From: Tribonema minus
Lineage: Eukaryota; Sar; Xanthophyceae; Tribonematales; Tribonemataceae
DNA: 64,000 nucleotides
Direction of reading: 5' to 3'
Assembly (NCBI GenBank): GCA_017506865.1
Contig: JAFCMP010000015.1
Location: 186,001 to 250,000, forward strand
Shown: one piece after another, positions 11,078 through 24,700 of the stretch
Numbering within the stretch: the first letter of the stretch is position 1
Layout: the number at the start of each line of letters is the position of its first letter
Notes under the pieces: model-generated
What the model was told of the DNA's origin: nothing
Database searches by the model: none
What the model saw: the letters and a program-made list of their open reading frames with translations, nothing else
Made by a program: the position numbers and the translations under genes

Positions 11078-12782
11078 TCCTTCGGACTCTCGTGGCAGAC
11101 GCGCGGCGGCGGCGGGAGAGCAGCGGTTGAAGTGTGTGTGGGGGGGCTGCACACTTGAGCGCTTGCGCTGCCGCCGAACCCCACTTTGAGCCGCTGCACC
11201 ACGCATCACCACACACACAAAGGCAGGCTGCGTAGTGTGCGTTGCCGCCGGCATAGCAGAGTGATGCGCAGACGGCGCCGCTGCGCCGCAACAAGCACAT
11301 CGCGCTGCCGGCCGCCACTGCATGCGAGCGTGTCAGAGGGCGGAGGGGGGGGGAGGCGGGGCGGCGCCCCCCGCCCCATCAGCGAAGGCGCTCGTTGCTG
11401 CAAATCTTCAATATGGGCGTGCGTAACCCCCTGCTCAGCAGATCGCTGAAAGGGCCGTGCGTCCGCTGCCGCAAGCGCAGGGCGCAGCAACGCTCAGCAC
11501 CCGCATCCAGAACGCGCCGCAGGGCAGGAAATTTGCAGCACACTGCCAGCGGCGGCACAGGGTCGTTGTGCTAGCGCATGGGTTTTGAGCTTCTTGCACT
11601 TTGAGTTCAGCTCGAGTCGGCTTGCAAGCGGGCGTCCAAAGTGACCACCCCCCCCTTAAGCAGGCTTGATCAATACAATTGGGTAAGTGTGCATAGTCAA
11701 GTGCGTCATGGCGCGTCTTACCGCTGCTTGTGTGATCGTTTGCACGCCCAGTCACATGCACCAGGGCGCATCGCCTAAACACTGTGCTATGCTTGTTGAA
11801 CTTTGCTCAACCTCAACTGCAACAGACCGTAGGACCGGCGTAGGTAGCCTTGGCAATGCTCCGCTTGAACATGGGCACTGCATGCCCGCAGCTGGCTGAG
11901 CAAGTTGACAAGCCGCTTTGACGAACTTTCCCACATTTTACGCTTTTGCCAGAGTTTGGTGGATCACATACTGCCATGGTGTCAGCGCTATCATCAGACC
12001 CATCTGAACGACGCTCAGACGGCAGATGAGAGCGTGCCTGTTGTGCATAAGCTGATGTGCCACATTGGCTCTCAAGCAAGCGAGCAACCTTCGCCATATA
12101 GATGCACACAAATGACCAGTTGTCGGTATCGTTCGAGCCAGGCACTGATACAGGCGGCACAAACGCATGTACGAAGCAGCAGCGGCAGCGGCGGGACAGC
12201 GGCGCAGACGTCAGGTTACGCGCAGTGTATTTCGCTCTACATAGCCACGAGGCTGGCGCTCTAACAATGCAGGGGCAAAGGCGCCTCCGTGCAAAGCATG
12301 CATGACTCCCCGTCCTCCCCAGAGGGCGGCACCAAAATTTCAGCCCCCTGCGGCGGCGGCGGCGGCGCTGCGCGCCTCCATCACCCCCATCCCTCGTACT
12401 AGTACAGCTATGACAGGAGGGGCGCGACGCAGCGGCGCGCGTGCGCGTGCTGTGGGGACGGGCCCCCACAAAGCGCGGTGCGCGGAACGAGTCAGTACTG
12501 CGCTTCGGCAGCACTGGCGACGCGCGATCGCTGCTACCGCCGCTGCCGCTGCTGCCGCCGCCGCGCTGCTGCTGCTGCTGCTGCTGCTGCTGCCGCCGCT
12601 GCCGCTGCTGCTGCGGCGGGGCGAGCGCTGCTGCCGCGACTGCAGCGCTTGCACGCACGGCCCACGCCACGCGCGTGCGCAGAAAATGCGCCGCCGGACG
12701 GGGGCGCGCGCCGCTGCGGCGTCCCCCGTTTACCCAACCCCCGGTGTGCATCGCCCCCCCTCCCCCCCCCCCCCGCCCGCCC
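11078..12782. other. Intergenic, no gene recognised
   Basis: Between the ends of the DUF4787-like gene and PP4R3, which converge. It holds G-runs near 11345, an AT-richer stretch at 11900-12150 and Ala/Arg-coding low-complexity frames that I judge to be GC-rich noise. A CTG/CCG microsatellite at about 12540-12620 lies just past the PP4R3 stop. Confidence 0.5.
12540..12620. repeat. CTG/CCG trinucleotide repeat
   Basis: About nine consecutive CTG units flanked by CCG/CTG mixtures. It lies about 160 bp beyond the PP4R3 stop on its 3' side, possibly in the 3' UTR. Confidence 0.85.
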
Positions 12783-15700
12783 CTATGCTAAGCGCTGCCG
12801 CTTGCCCGCAGACTCCGCCAACGGGCTGCCGCGCCCTAGGCCCACGCCAGGCGGCCGATCCGCTTCGAGTGACGGCGATTGCGGCCGCGGCGGCTGCTCC
12901 GATGGCTTGGGCTTGGTTGGCGGGGAGTGGGGAATTCGTCCAAAGGGGCCGTCGTCGTCGTCGTCGTCCTGCGTGAGCGCGAGCGCAGGCGCGAGGCGCG
13001 CGTCAGCTTGCAGGTTTCGACAACAACAGCTGATCGGGGGCACGTGAGAGACTTGTAGGCGCAAGGCACGCGTCAGGTTGCAGGTGTTGATGACAGTTTG
13101 TCAGAGGTATGTACATGGCGCAGTTTTTGCATCTGATGAAGCGAAATCTCTCAGAGGCACTTTTTGAAGGACAAACAATGGTGTACCAGGGGCCAGGTGC
13201 GCACTGGCCTCCGAGTAGATGTAATCCACCCCCGTCGCGCCACCCCTACCAGGCCTCTCGGGCGAGAGCGCGTGAGCGTGCGAGCGCAGCAGGCAGGCGC
13301 GCACTCACGTCGTACGGCACCAGCGGCGCGAGCGAGCTGAGCATCCCCACGTCATCGTCGTCATCCCCCTCCGCCTTGAGCGGCAGCGGCCCCGCGTCCT
13401 CGTCGTCCGAGTCGCAGAAGTACGCCTCGTCCTCGTCCTCCTCCATCACGCGCCGCCGGCTCTGCGCCGCCTTGCTCGCGCCGCCGGCGCCGGCGCCGGC
13501 GCCGCCGCCGCTGCTGCTGCCGCCGCCGCCGCTGCCGCGCGACCCGCCGGAGCCGAGGTCGCGCCCTTCAAGGTAGTCGCGGTTCTGCTCGTAGCGCGTG
13601 ACGATGGCCTGCAGAGGGGGGACGCGGCGGCGGCAGCGGCGGCGTTGCCAAGCGGCGTCAGTGTGGTGCAGAGAGCGCGCGGCAATGGCACGTGGGGGTT
13701 GAGCAGCGGCAGTGGCACATGCGACAAGCGCCCCTCGAGGCAGGCGCGGTTCTGCTCGTAGCGCGTGACGATGGCCTGCAGTGGGGGGACACGGCGGCAT
13801 CGTCGGCGGGGGAAAGCGGCATTAGCTGGACATGAAGCGCTGGCGATGGCCTACGGTGTGGGCAGCGGCAGTCCTTAGCATCAACACCAGTAGGGTGGCA
13901 TCGATTGGACGTGGAGGGCGTAGTAAGGCGGCGATACGCGTCCGTGACCCCAGGAGCACAGGCCACAACCCGCACGGCCGTGGCCATTCAGATATAAGTG
14001 CCATTGCGCGGTTCAAGGTGCCCTTGCCACGAGTGTGGGTCCGCAGGAGCAGGCCACGTGGTGTATGAAATGTTAGGGTTAGTCAACAAGCACGGGCTGC
14101 ACACGCTGCACAGTGTGAGTTACAATCCCTACAGAAACCAGAAGAAGATGAACTGTGACTCGCCCCGCTTTGCAGTACCGCACCCCTCTTCCGGATCGAA
14201 CGATGCCAGGTTTAACCTGTTTTTGTGTGGCTTGTGTACGGCAAGTGTTCATGTATGCGCATCTGTGGCTCAAACTGGAGTGCCGTTGCTGCAAGTTGTG
14301 ATTCCGCAGGTGCAGGCCACGTGGTGTGATAAGCATTGGTCAAAAAGCACGGGGGTGCACACACTGCGCGGTGCGAGTCACTACCCTCACATGAAACAGA
14401 GGAAGGCGAACTGTGATTCGCCCAGTTTTGCACAAACGCCCCCCTGTCCAGTCGATACGATGCCAAGTAAAACCTGTTATGATAGGGTTCTGTACATCAA
14501 CGATTCATGTATGCACATCTGTGACAGCGCTCACCTTGAGCACTGGCGCGTGCCCCAGCTGCCCAAACTCCGACTCAAATCGCTCCACGATGTACTCAAT
14601 AAGCGACTTGACGTTTTCAGACCTGCAACAACAGCAGTTGATACACAGGGAAGTGACAACAAGGGTTAAGCTTAGGGTCAGGCGTGAGTGCGCCCTGCGA
14701 GAGGCAGGAGTGTATCCGAGTGTGCGCTGCGCGGGCTCACCCTGACTGACCCGACTTGTAAGAGAGGATGTACACAAGAGCCCCCCTGACAACAGGCGCA
14801 CGCAGTTTCACGCTGAGCATGCGTCGTCACTCATGCCGCAAGAACGCACATGCAAATGCCGAATACGCTCGCGCCGCAACAGTTTGCGAGCCCACTAATG
14901 AGCACACGGTTGCAAGCACAACACCCGAATTGCAAGTGTGGCTTCGCATACCCCAAGCACAACATCTGCGCATGCAGATCTGGGGTGCCACTGGAGAGGC
15001 CAAGCAGCTGCAATCGAGATGCAACTGATTTGCACTCAGAGCAGGCATGAGCGTTGAGATGCAGCCATGTGCCGAGTCCCATTGGCACGTGCCTAGCACC
15101 TATGGTAGCAATGGGCCCCGCTGATGCGTGTCGCGCGCTCCTCCCCAATCACCTGCGCATTCCACTGCGCGCCGCCTGCCTCCGCATGTGCGCGCACCTG
15201 AGCTCCAAGTATGGTGTTCGTCACTTGCTTCCAAGGTATGAGAGATACTTCAGTAGGCACCGCACAAATGCTCAAGTCTGCCATTTCACTCTTGTGCCAA
15301 ACGATTTGCCAAGGCCATGGTGCTCAATCACGGGCACGGCTGCTTATCATCTGCTGATGAGTCCGTGTACACACGTGAACTACGCACCTGAGGAACTCGA
15401 GCAGCTCCATAATAGCGCTGGTGATGAGGTTGTCCTTGGCTGCATTCTGCGCCAGCAGCGCAAAGACCGGCGCCAGGAGGTTGTTCTTGACGATGTAGCG
15501 GTTGTAGAAGTCGTCTTTGATGCCCACGCACGCGCGCAGGAACCGCACCGCCGCCAGCTGCAGCAGCGCGCGAGCGGGAGAGTCGCCGGTTGAAGCACGA
15601 GAGTCGCCAGGTGAAGTACGTGTGGTGTGGCCCTTGTGTGTACACGCGCTGCCGCACGCAAACCTCAAGTGGGTAACCTAGAAGCAAGCACTTGAGCTTG

Positions 15701-18700
15701 GAAGCAAGCTGAACTTCTGCAGTAGTGGGGTGGCCCGTTCCACTTCAACGAGTTGGCCACAGGGGCGTATCTTGTCTGCTTACCAGCACTGGGTTGCAGC
15801 CCAAGGGCTGTTAGCCTGCTCCACCTGCCTCCTAGTGTGCATGCATAGCCCGTACATGGTCCACGATAAGTGCGATCAGTGCATAGGAGAGTCACCGTGC
15901 AACGCATGCTCGCTGCGCGCGCTCGCGCTCGCGTCCGCAGGCACCGGCCCCGCAGCACGACGCGCCGGCTGCGCCACGCGCTGCGCCAACACCACCGTGG
16001 TGCCATCTCCTGGACAGCGTACTCTGCGGTGTGCACTTCAACGATTGATACAGTGTGCTGCGGAGGGTGTAGGACACGGCACCTAACGCATGCCTGCAAC
16101 CGCTGGATTGCTCAGGTGGTTTTACGTAGAGAATAGTGTGGAAGTTCTCTAATCTACTCTACACTTGACACACAAGCGGACTTCTGACGCAGTCAATTAT
16201 GAGTAGCATTTCAGGCCAAGCCCGAGTCAGACCCCGCACAACGCACCTGCAGGAACTTATCGCGGCAGCGCGCGAGGCGCAGCACGCGCGCGACGATGTG
16301 GTTCCGCAGCACAAAGTACTTCATCCGGTACGTGTGGCTGCGCACGCAGTAGCTCAGCAGGTCGCACAGGTGCGCGAGGCACGCCTTGGCGGCCGCCGTC
16401 GCGCGCGCCGCCGGCGCCGCTGCCGCCGCGCCGCCGCCGCCGCCGTGCCGCGCGCTCCCACCTTCCCCCCCCTCCCCGCCCCCCTCGTCCCCCTGCCAGA
16501 ACGGCTCCACGAGCCACTGGATGTAGTGGTCGTAGAACGCGCCTAGGAACGCGTCGCGGTCCGCCTGCCCGTCCATCGACTCCGTGTCGAGGCACAGGCG
16601 CAGGACCTCCGCGGCCTGCACGACGACGCCCACGTCCGCGTCCGTCGTGAGCCTCCAGATCACCCAGAACAGCACGCTGCGGCTCGCCTCCGCGCTCGCC
16701 GCCATCGCCGCCGCGCCCCCCCCGCCCCCCTCCCCCGCGCCCGCCGGCCGCGCGGTGCCGTTGAGAAAGGACCCCGCCCCCGGCCGCTCCGCCGCCGCCG
16801 CCGCCGCTGGCGCCGCCGCTGCTGCGGTGGCGGTGGTGCCTCCGAGCTTGGCGCTGCCCGTGTAGGGCGGCGGCGGCGGGTGCGAACCGCGCTTGACGAC
16901 GTGCATGCGCAGCAGCGCCGGGTCCTGGTGGAGGCTGCGCGTGTCGAGGTTTGGGGGAGCAGGTCGTCAGAGAGGGTCTCGGGTGAGGTGCGCTGTGCGT
17001 TGCGGAGTTGAGCTGCGCGGCGGCAGCGCGCACTGCGGCGCAGCAGCGCCAGCGGCACGCTTCACATACATGTGTGATTTATGAAGCGCAAGTTGCTGGG
17101 GCGCCAGGCGCGCTCCCCGGCGCCTGCACGTCTGCAGCTCAAGCAGCGCATGACATGGCAGATTTTGTGGTATACACGGTATGTCCGTATGCAAGTGAGC
17201 ATGTATGTATATACACATGTACAGAAGTATGGTACACATGTACTGAAGTATGTACGTATGTACAGTAGCTTCGGACACGCGCCAGGCCGCTCACACCGTC
17301 CCTGCAACACCTCCAAAGCTCAGTCCTGCCAGGCGACGCGTGTCCGCGTCTGCCGACTTAACGACACGACGCGTGCACGGCATGGAACTAGCGAGCGCCG
17401 CACAGGACATGTAGCAGCAGCGCTCCGTTAAGGCGGGGGGGGGGGGGGGGGGGGGGGTATGTAGGTACGCACCTGTGTACGAGGACCTCCATGCACGCCG
17501 CGCGCTCCTTGGGCCACGCCCGCGGATCTGCCAGCACGTGGAGCAGGGCGTCAAATAGCGGTACCTGCAGGGGGATGGGGGGGGGGGGGGGGAAGACGGG
17601 CACGTTGCGAGATGCTGAGCACTGCGGGGCAGCGCGCTGCTGCGTGGCGCCGACGTGAACGACAACGTCAACTTGAAACACAACAACTTCAAATGCACGC
17701 GTTGCACGTAATGCATCTCGTGCCAGATATACTGATGGAACGTCTCGCCGTTGACCTCCTGAAGGGTCTCCGAATGCAAACTTCAACTTCAATCACAACT
17801 TCAACTGCACGCATGCGCGTACGCACCTCGTGCCAGAGGTACCGGTAGAACGCCTCGCGGTTGACCTGCTGCAGGGTCTTGGCCGTGGAGAACAGCTCCC
17901 TCAGGAACAGCAGCGCGTCCTGCCGCTTCGCCTGCGGCGCACAGGCGACGATTCGCGCGCAGAAGCAGAGTGTGTCAGCAGCGCTCGACATGCATGGGAA
18001 GAGAGCCTGGAACGCGCGAGATGGCGGCGCCTGCACCATCGCCGCCTGCGCGACGCGAGGGCGCTGCGAACAAGGAGCCGTGTTTCTCTTTCCGCCAGTA
18101 TCATGGGCACTCCTCACAGAGAGATGTTTTGGTGGCACGCATTCAGGAGTGGTCCTGACAGACGTTTCTGAATAGCGGCACGCTTCGCCCTGGTCCCGCC
18201 GCGTCAGCAGCTTTCAAAACCTAGTCAGCAGACGGCCGTGATGCGCGACTGGTACGCAAGAAGACCCCTGACCAGCTTCTAGAGGCTTTCAGGGGCTCAT
18301 TTACACCCCAGACCCCCAAAAGCAAGCCTGGCTGGCACCGCAGCGCACCAAACACCAGATGCCGCGTCGACTCTCACCCAGGTACATTCAATGCACAGGT
18401 AGACCGGGGGGGGGGGGGTCTGGCGGGCCACGTGCATTGAATGTACAACCAATGCACACGGAGACCGAGGGGGGGTGGGTCTGACGGGCCACGTGCATTG
18501 AATGTACCTGGGGGAGAGTAGACGAGGGATCTGGTGTTTGGCGCGCTGCGGCGCCACCTGGGCTAGTTTTTCCGGATCTGGGGTGTACACGAGCCCCCGA
18601 AAGCCTCCAAAAGCTGGTCAGGGGTCTTCTCGCGCTCCACTTGCGCATCACGGCCGTCTGCTGAGCCAGTATCGACTACTGTACTCCGAAGATGGGGGAC

Positions 18701-21700
18701 GTCCACTTGCAGTTGATGGCGCCCAGTACATTAATGTACCACCTCTGTACTGCACTGTGCTTGGGACACCATTTCAGTTGGTGGCGCCCAACACAGACAA
18801 CTCAACCCCACGTTCAATGACTGCGGAGTTACCAAGCTGATCCGGGCCACACTCTTTGAAATGACATAGCCGGCAACAACCCCCCCCCCCCCCCTGCCGC
18901 CTCCAAATGCCCCCACCAACCTGCGGCAGGTCCTTCTCCTCCAGCAGCACAAAGCCGCTGCGCACGTAGTCCAAGTCCTTGTGCAGCGTACATACATACC
19001 CCTATACCCCGCCTATACATACCCCCAAATACCCCCCCCACCTGTGGCAGGTCCTTCTCCTCCAGCAGCAAAAAGACACGGCGCACGTAGTCCGAGTCCT
19101 TGTGCAGCGCGCCGACGATGGCGCCGTTGTTGAAGTACGCGACGCTAGTGAGCGTTGCTGCGACGGCGTCGTCCATCATCGGCCGCAGCAGCGTGTCCTT
19201 GAGGAAGGCGATGCGGAAGTTCTGGTGGATCCTCGCAACGATCTCGGCGTCCTGCCGGAGGGGGGGGGGGCGCAGCAGGGGGGGGAAATGGCAAAGGAAA
19301 GTGGTCAGCGCTCGCATTGCGCGTGCCCAGCAAGCGGGGGATGGCAAGAAACATGGTCAGCGATGGCATCTTACGTTGAACGAAGAGGCTGCACAAGTTG
19401 CCGGACAGCGGGCACAGTATCTGCTTGCAGGAAGCGGAATAGAGGCGGAACGACAGCGCAGGTATGCGCAGCGGGAGCTCATCCACGCACGCGCGATGCT
19501 GAGGCTGCGCAACTGCAAAACCTCAACGCGCGTTGTCTGCAAGCAGAACACGGAGCACGACGGTGCAGCAGCAGAAGGTGGTGCAGGAATGCGCGGCAGA
19601 AGGTCGTCCAACGTGTCATGCGCGACTCACCTCGATGGGCAGCATCTGCTTGAAGGCAGCGAGAGCTCAGCCGACTCATGCGCCGCAGCGGCGTGTATGC
19701 GGGCACTGCATGCACCACCCCTCATACCCCGACCTGTACGGATGTACGACAGTTTATATGCATACATGCACTTGATGCTGAGGCGCCGCGACTCACCTCG
19801 ATGGGCAGTATCTGCTTGAACGTGGCGAGAGCTCATCCAACGCTTACGGGTGAGGGCTGCGCCCTCACCTCAAATGGGCAGTATCTGCAGGCAGAACAGA
19901 GGCAGACCGACGGTGCAGGACTGCGCAGCAGAATCTCGTCCCAAACATTGTCATGCGCGACTCACCTCGATGGGCAGTATCTGCCTGAAGGTGGCGAGAG
20001 CTCAGCCAAGACTTGATGCTGAGGTGCCGCGACTCACCTCACTGAGCAGTACCTGCTTGAACATTGCGAGAGCTCAGCCAACACTCGATGCCGAGGCTGC
20101 ACAACTGACAACTCACCTCGATGGGCAGTATCTGCTTGAAGGTGGCGGAGCGGTCCAGGAACGCGCGGTGCTCCGCGCGGCAGCGCAGCTCCGGGTCATA
20201 CTCAAAGACCCCCGCCATGCGGTTGAAGAAGCGGTCGCTCAGCAGCATCTCCAGCAGCCCGGCGTCGTTGAGGCACAGCAGCGCCTTGAAGATGGCGCAC
20301 AGCAGTCTGCGTTGCGCGGAGGGCAGACGCGTGGCGTTGCTCAGTCGCCTGTAGCGAGCGGCTTGCATACTGCGGTGGGTGCGCTGCGCGCAAATGCCGT
20401 GATGAGTACAGGCGACGCAGCTCCTTGGCATATGGCGCAGACCCACATCTGCGGTTGCGGAAGGCGGCGGCGGCGTTCTAAACCACAGGCGCATCATAGC
20501 GCGGTGCTTGTGCACTTCGACGGCCGGCGGCGCGAGCAGCACGGCGCAGCGGCGACAGCGCATTGCGCCACTCCACCAGGCGCTGCAACTCATGCAGAGC
20601 GCAGGCTGGCTCCGCATGCGACGGCAGCATGCCGCCAGGACAGGGGCTGCGGGCGAGGGAGGCAGCTGGCCGCACCGTAGCAGTTGATGAGCGCTGACGC
20701 TCGCAAATTCCGACGCTTGCACAGCGCTCAACTGATGGCAACCCTCCACTTAGCATACGCGACGCTACTTCGCTGATCATGATGCGAGGCCTTTGAGCTG
20801 TCAGCGGTGCCTGATCGTGTGCATCGCGATGGACGACCTCCGCGGCGTCGCCGCGCCACGTGCACAATCACCAACAGCCACAGCTGAGCACTGACAGCAG
20901 CAGCGACCCAGACAGGCCGCATCCCCGCACCAAGCTCCAGCACAGCTTCCCTCTAGTAAGGCTTTCTGTTCAATCCAGTACGAACAAGGCGAAGCAAAAA
21001 ACGACGCATGGGGGGGGGGGCTGCCTGAGCCTCTTCGCGCCTCTGGTGATAAGAAAGTGAGGCAAAAGAGAAGGGGCATGGGGGGGGGGGGGGGGGGGGG
21101 CTTGCCTGAGGCTCTCCATGTCCTCCAGATCCTCGCAGTCCGAGAACACCGCCAGCAGCTTCTCCACGTACTCGCCGTCCTTCGCAAACACGCCGTTCGC
21201 GACGCACTCCTTATGCTGCGGGCGGCGGCGGTAGCGGCGAGCGAGCGAGCGCGCAAGCGAGCGGCGGCGCGTGAGAGCGGCGCGGGTGACGCGTTGAGCG
21301 CCGCTGCGCTGGCTGCCGCGCGGTTTCAGGCACCGCGATGGACAGCGGAGTGAATATCAGCGACGTAGCGGATGCTACGCTGGTGCCTGCTCTGCTGGAC
21401 GCGCTCATTCGTGGCAGCGCTCAGCGGCTCTGCTGCCGCGCTCCACGCCTCACGGCGCGCGCGTCCCCCGCCTCTGCACCTGCGCGTGCGGACGGACGCT
21501 CCGAATGCACAGCTGCAGCAAAGGAGCGCCGCAGTCGCAGCTGATCGCTGCTGCGCCCTCAGAATGCCCATGCGCACGTCAACGTCTGACCGGCGTCCTG
21601 CGTCGTGACCCGGACAGCCATGCCGGCTACTGAGCAATGTGACGCTGTGTGCAGGGCTGAAGCGTTGCTGGCAGTGACGCTCCTGTACTGCACTGCACTC

Positions 21701-24700
21701 ATTGTGACGATAATACCACTACGGGCTAAGGTGTCGGTGCGCCAGCTCAGGCGCTCGTGCTCAGAGGAAGAAGCGTGGCGCGATGCGTGGAGACGCTGCG
21801 CTGCTGCGCAGCCACGTCTCCTCCTCCACTGGGCAGCGCAGCTCAGCTGCCTGCCGAGCACTGTTCTTCCTGCAGTGCAGGACTCACTTGCAGCAGCTCA
21901 TGCCATGAGTCAAGGTCACGCTGCGGGCAGCCACTCACTGCAGGTCTGCGTGCGTCTGCCGCGCTGCTTGCCCCCCTGCGTGCTGACCACTGCCTGCTCA
22001 CTGCGCACTGGGGCGCCGGCTGCCCGCTGCGCAGTGAGCGCTGCCCCCGGCCGCTGAGCACTGCGCGCGCTGCCGCGCCGAAATTTCCGTGTATACATGC
22101 CTACCTATGCATGTGATGCGTTGCGTGCATGGCAGCAGCACACGGACGGAAGCGCGTCCTGTCCCGCCGGCTGCACCCGGTCGAGAGAAACCGCGGGTGC
22201 AGCCGGTTAAGAGAAGCCGCAATTCTTTGGAAGGCGCAGCCGCCGCCGCTGATGCTGCCGCCGCCACCGCCGCCACCGCCGCTAGAACGCACCCCGATGT
22301 TGCAAGAAGCGCCAAGAGCGGTCCAAGCACCACGGCGTGGCCCCGTTGCGCCGCAAACAACAGCTTTACGAAACACACAACCCCCAAATCGAGCCGGCTG
22401 TCTCCTTGAGTCAGCCGTACGCACCTGTGGTTCCGGACTTGCGGCGGCCGCCACCGCTGCCTCCAATATGTCCTGCAAGTTGTCGAGCCGTGGGTCGGGC
22501 AGCGTGACAACGCCCCCCCCTCCCCCGCCCGCCCCCCCTGCGCTGGACCCTCGCGACTCCCCCGGTCTCTGTACTCCAGGCTGTACCTGCCCTGCACGTC
22601 GGTGATCTGGAGGGGGGGGGGGGGCGCGTGGCAGCAGATGCGCAAGACAGTCATGAAACTGGCACGCGGCGCAGTGGCAGGCGGAAATGTAAACAGCGAG
22701 CTGGCGGCAGTCATTACCGGAGACTTAAAGCTGACGCCAGGCTGCGTTGTGCGCGTGCAGAAGCAGGGGCACGTAGGTATACACCGTTGTGAGCTAACGC
22801 CAGACATCCTGCGCACACTGGGCGGTCCGACGTGTGTTGGCGACGGAAGAGGCGGCATCGGATCGCGCAGTGAGCATTGATCTCGAACGGAGCGGCTAAT
22901 AGGGGCCTTATGGATGCATGATACCGCCGCTGCTCGACCAGAGCGCAGCCTGAACACCAACTGGCACCTGCAGCACTAGCAACTTTGCAATGGCGGACAG
23001 GGTGAAGTGTGCGAGCTGCAGAGCGCAGGTGGCATAAGGAGTGCGCGGAGGCAGTGATTTGCAGACGTGCCTACGCTTGCGACACTGCAGCAGCATGCGC
23101 CAGTCAGTCTGGGTCGGAGCGGCGAGCGCACTGCAGGCTTGCTGGTGCGCTGCAAATAGGCAACCGCACGTACAGACGTGTGTACAGAGTTGAAGTTGGG
23201 GTGCCAACTGTCACTTCACATGTACAGACTGTCACTTCACAAACTGACCGCAAGTCGCGCAGCCGCTGCTGGGCTTCGATGTGCTTGCTCCTGCTCTTGC
23301 GCGTTCACGCATTCACTGTACCCCCCCCTCCCCCCTCCCCCTTCCCCCACCAACCCCCCCCCCCCCCCCCTTCCCCCCCGCTCACCTGGCTCCAGATCTC
23401 CATGCAGCCCTGGTTTTCCTGGAAGCTCAGCGCCAGGTCCAGGCCTACGGGCTCGCACCACGTGATGATGTTGTCGCCCTGCCGCCGGTACACGTCGCTG
23501 TCGGACACCTTGCTCTGCGATAGCGGCGCGGGGGGCGGTGGCGTGCGAGGCGCGCGTCAGTGGCGTTGGTGCGACAGCGCGGAACGCGGCGGAGAACGCG
23601 CCCCGACCAGCGGCGCAAGGTGGCGAGCCCGGAACCGGCACCGGCAGCGTGAAATCGTTCCTCCGAAAGCCAGGCGCTGGCGGCGCGGCGCGAGGGGGGC
23701 AGTGGTGGCGTGCGACACACGCGCGTCAGTGGCATCACATCGCTGGATCGATCACCCACGGGGCCGAAAACTTTACGAGGGGCTTTCATCTAATATCGGG
23801 ACAGCAGTGTAAGTCACTCCCTCCGACTTCGAAGCTGAGATGTGCGCGCCGCCGGCGAGAGCGCGGAACGCGCCGGAGAACGTTCCCGGAGAACGCGCCC
23901 CGACCAGCTGGTCAAGTCAAGTCAAGGCCGCGAGCCTGGTACTGACGGCAGGCACATGAGAGAGAGCACGATATTGAGCAGCGTTCCTCAGCGTGTCAGG
24001 CGCTGACGGCATGCGCCACCACGGAGGCGATGACGCTCAGCAGCGAGGCGCGTCGACGCGCGGGGGCACCCCCCCCAAAAAGCAACGCCGCACGGTCCTC
24101 TGAGATGCGCACTGCGCGCGTGGTGCACGTCAAGCCGCTCCGCGTGCTCCGCGACGCACACTTGTGGTGGGCCTGCTAGTTGCGTGCAGCGTGTGTGCTG
24201 GCGGCCCGCGAGCAGCGCTGCGTGATATTTAGGCGGCTCAGAGCAATGCTGGCCGCATGCAGCGTTGCCCGGGCGGTACAAACAAGGCTGGCAAGAGCGC
24301 ATGCGGATGCGCCGCCCCAGGCTTGATGGCTGTTGGACATCGCAATCGCTGAAGCTGGCACGCTGCGACGCCAAGCGTGGCGCCCGCATGGCAGGTCAAC
24401 ATTGTGTAGGCTACGTGCAAGCTCCTCCACGCACTTCAACATGCACTTCAACATGGCTACCTTCAGACGTCATGCGAGGCCTCGCCAGAGAGTCGTCCGC
24501 AAGCGACAGACCGCACAATAGTGACGCGACCAACTGCAGAGTGCCACCTAACACATTTGCGCTTTTGTCATGCACTGCAGACAGCCGACCGTCAAAATGC
24601 CTCACGTGTCTCTCCGGATGCTGAGGCGCCCCCAAATGAACTCCAATTACTCCAACCTCAACTGCAAGCAGCCCAACGCGTGCTGTTTTATTGCCAGCAA

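Noticed and set aside
12302-12976. 224-codon plus-strand frame
   Set aside because: Antisense to the last PP4R3 exon and through a CTG repeat; no domain.
18921-19251. Mutually exclusive alternative exons in PP4R3
   Set aside because: The second copy contains only the 3' part of the exon and no acceptor at the matching place, so it is an edge duplication, not a full alternative exon.
23009-23812. 267-codon plus-strand frame
   Set aside because: Covers PP4R3 exon 2 antisense and C-run intron sequence; Pro/Ser low complexity only.
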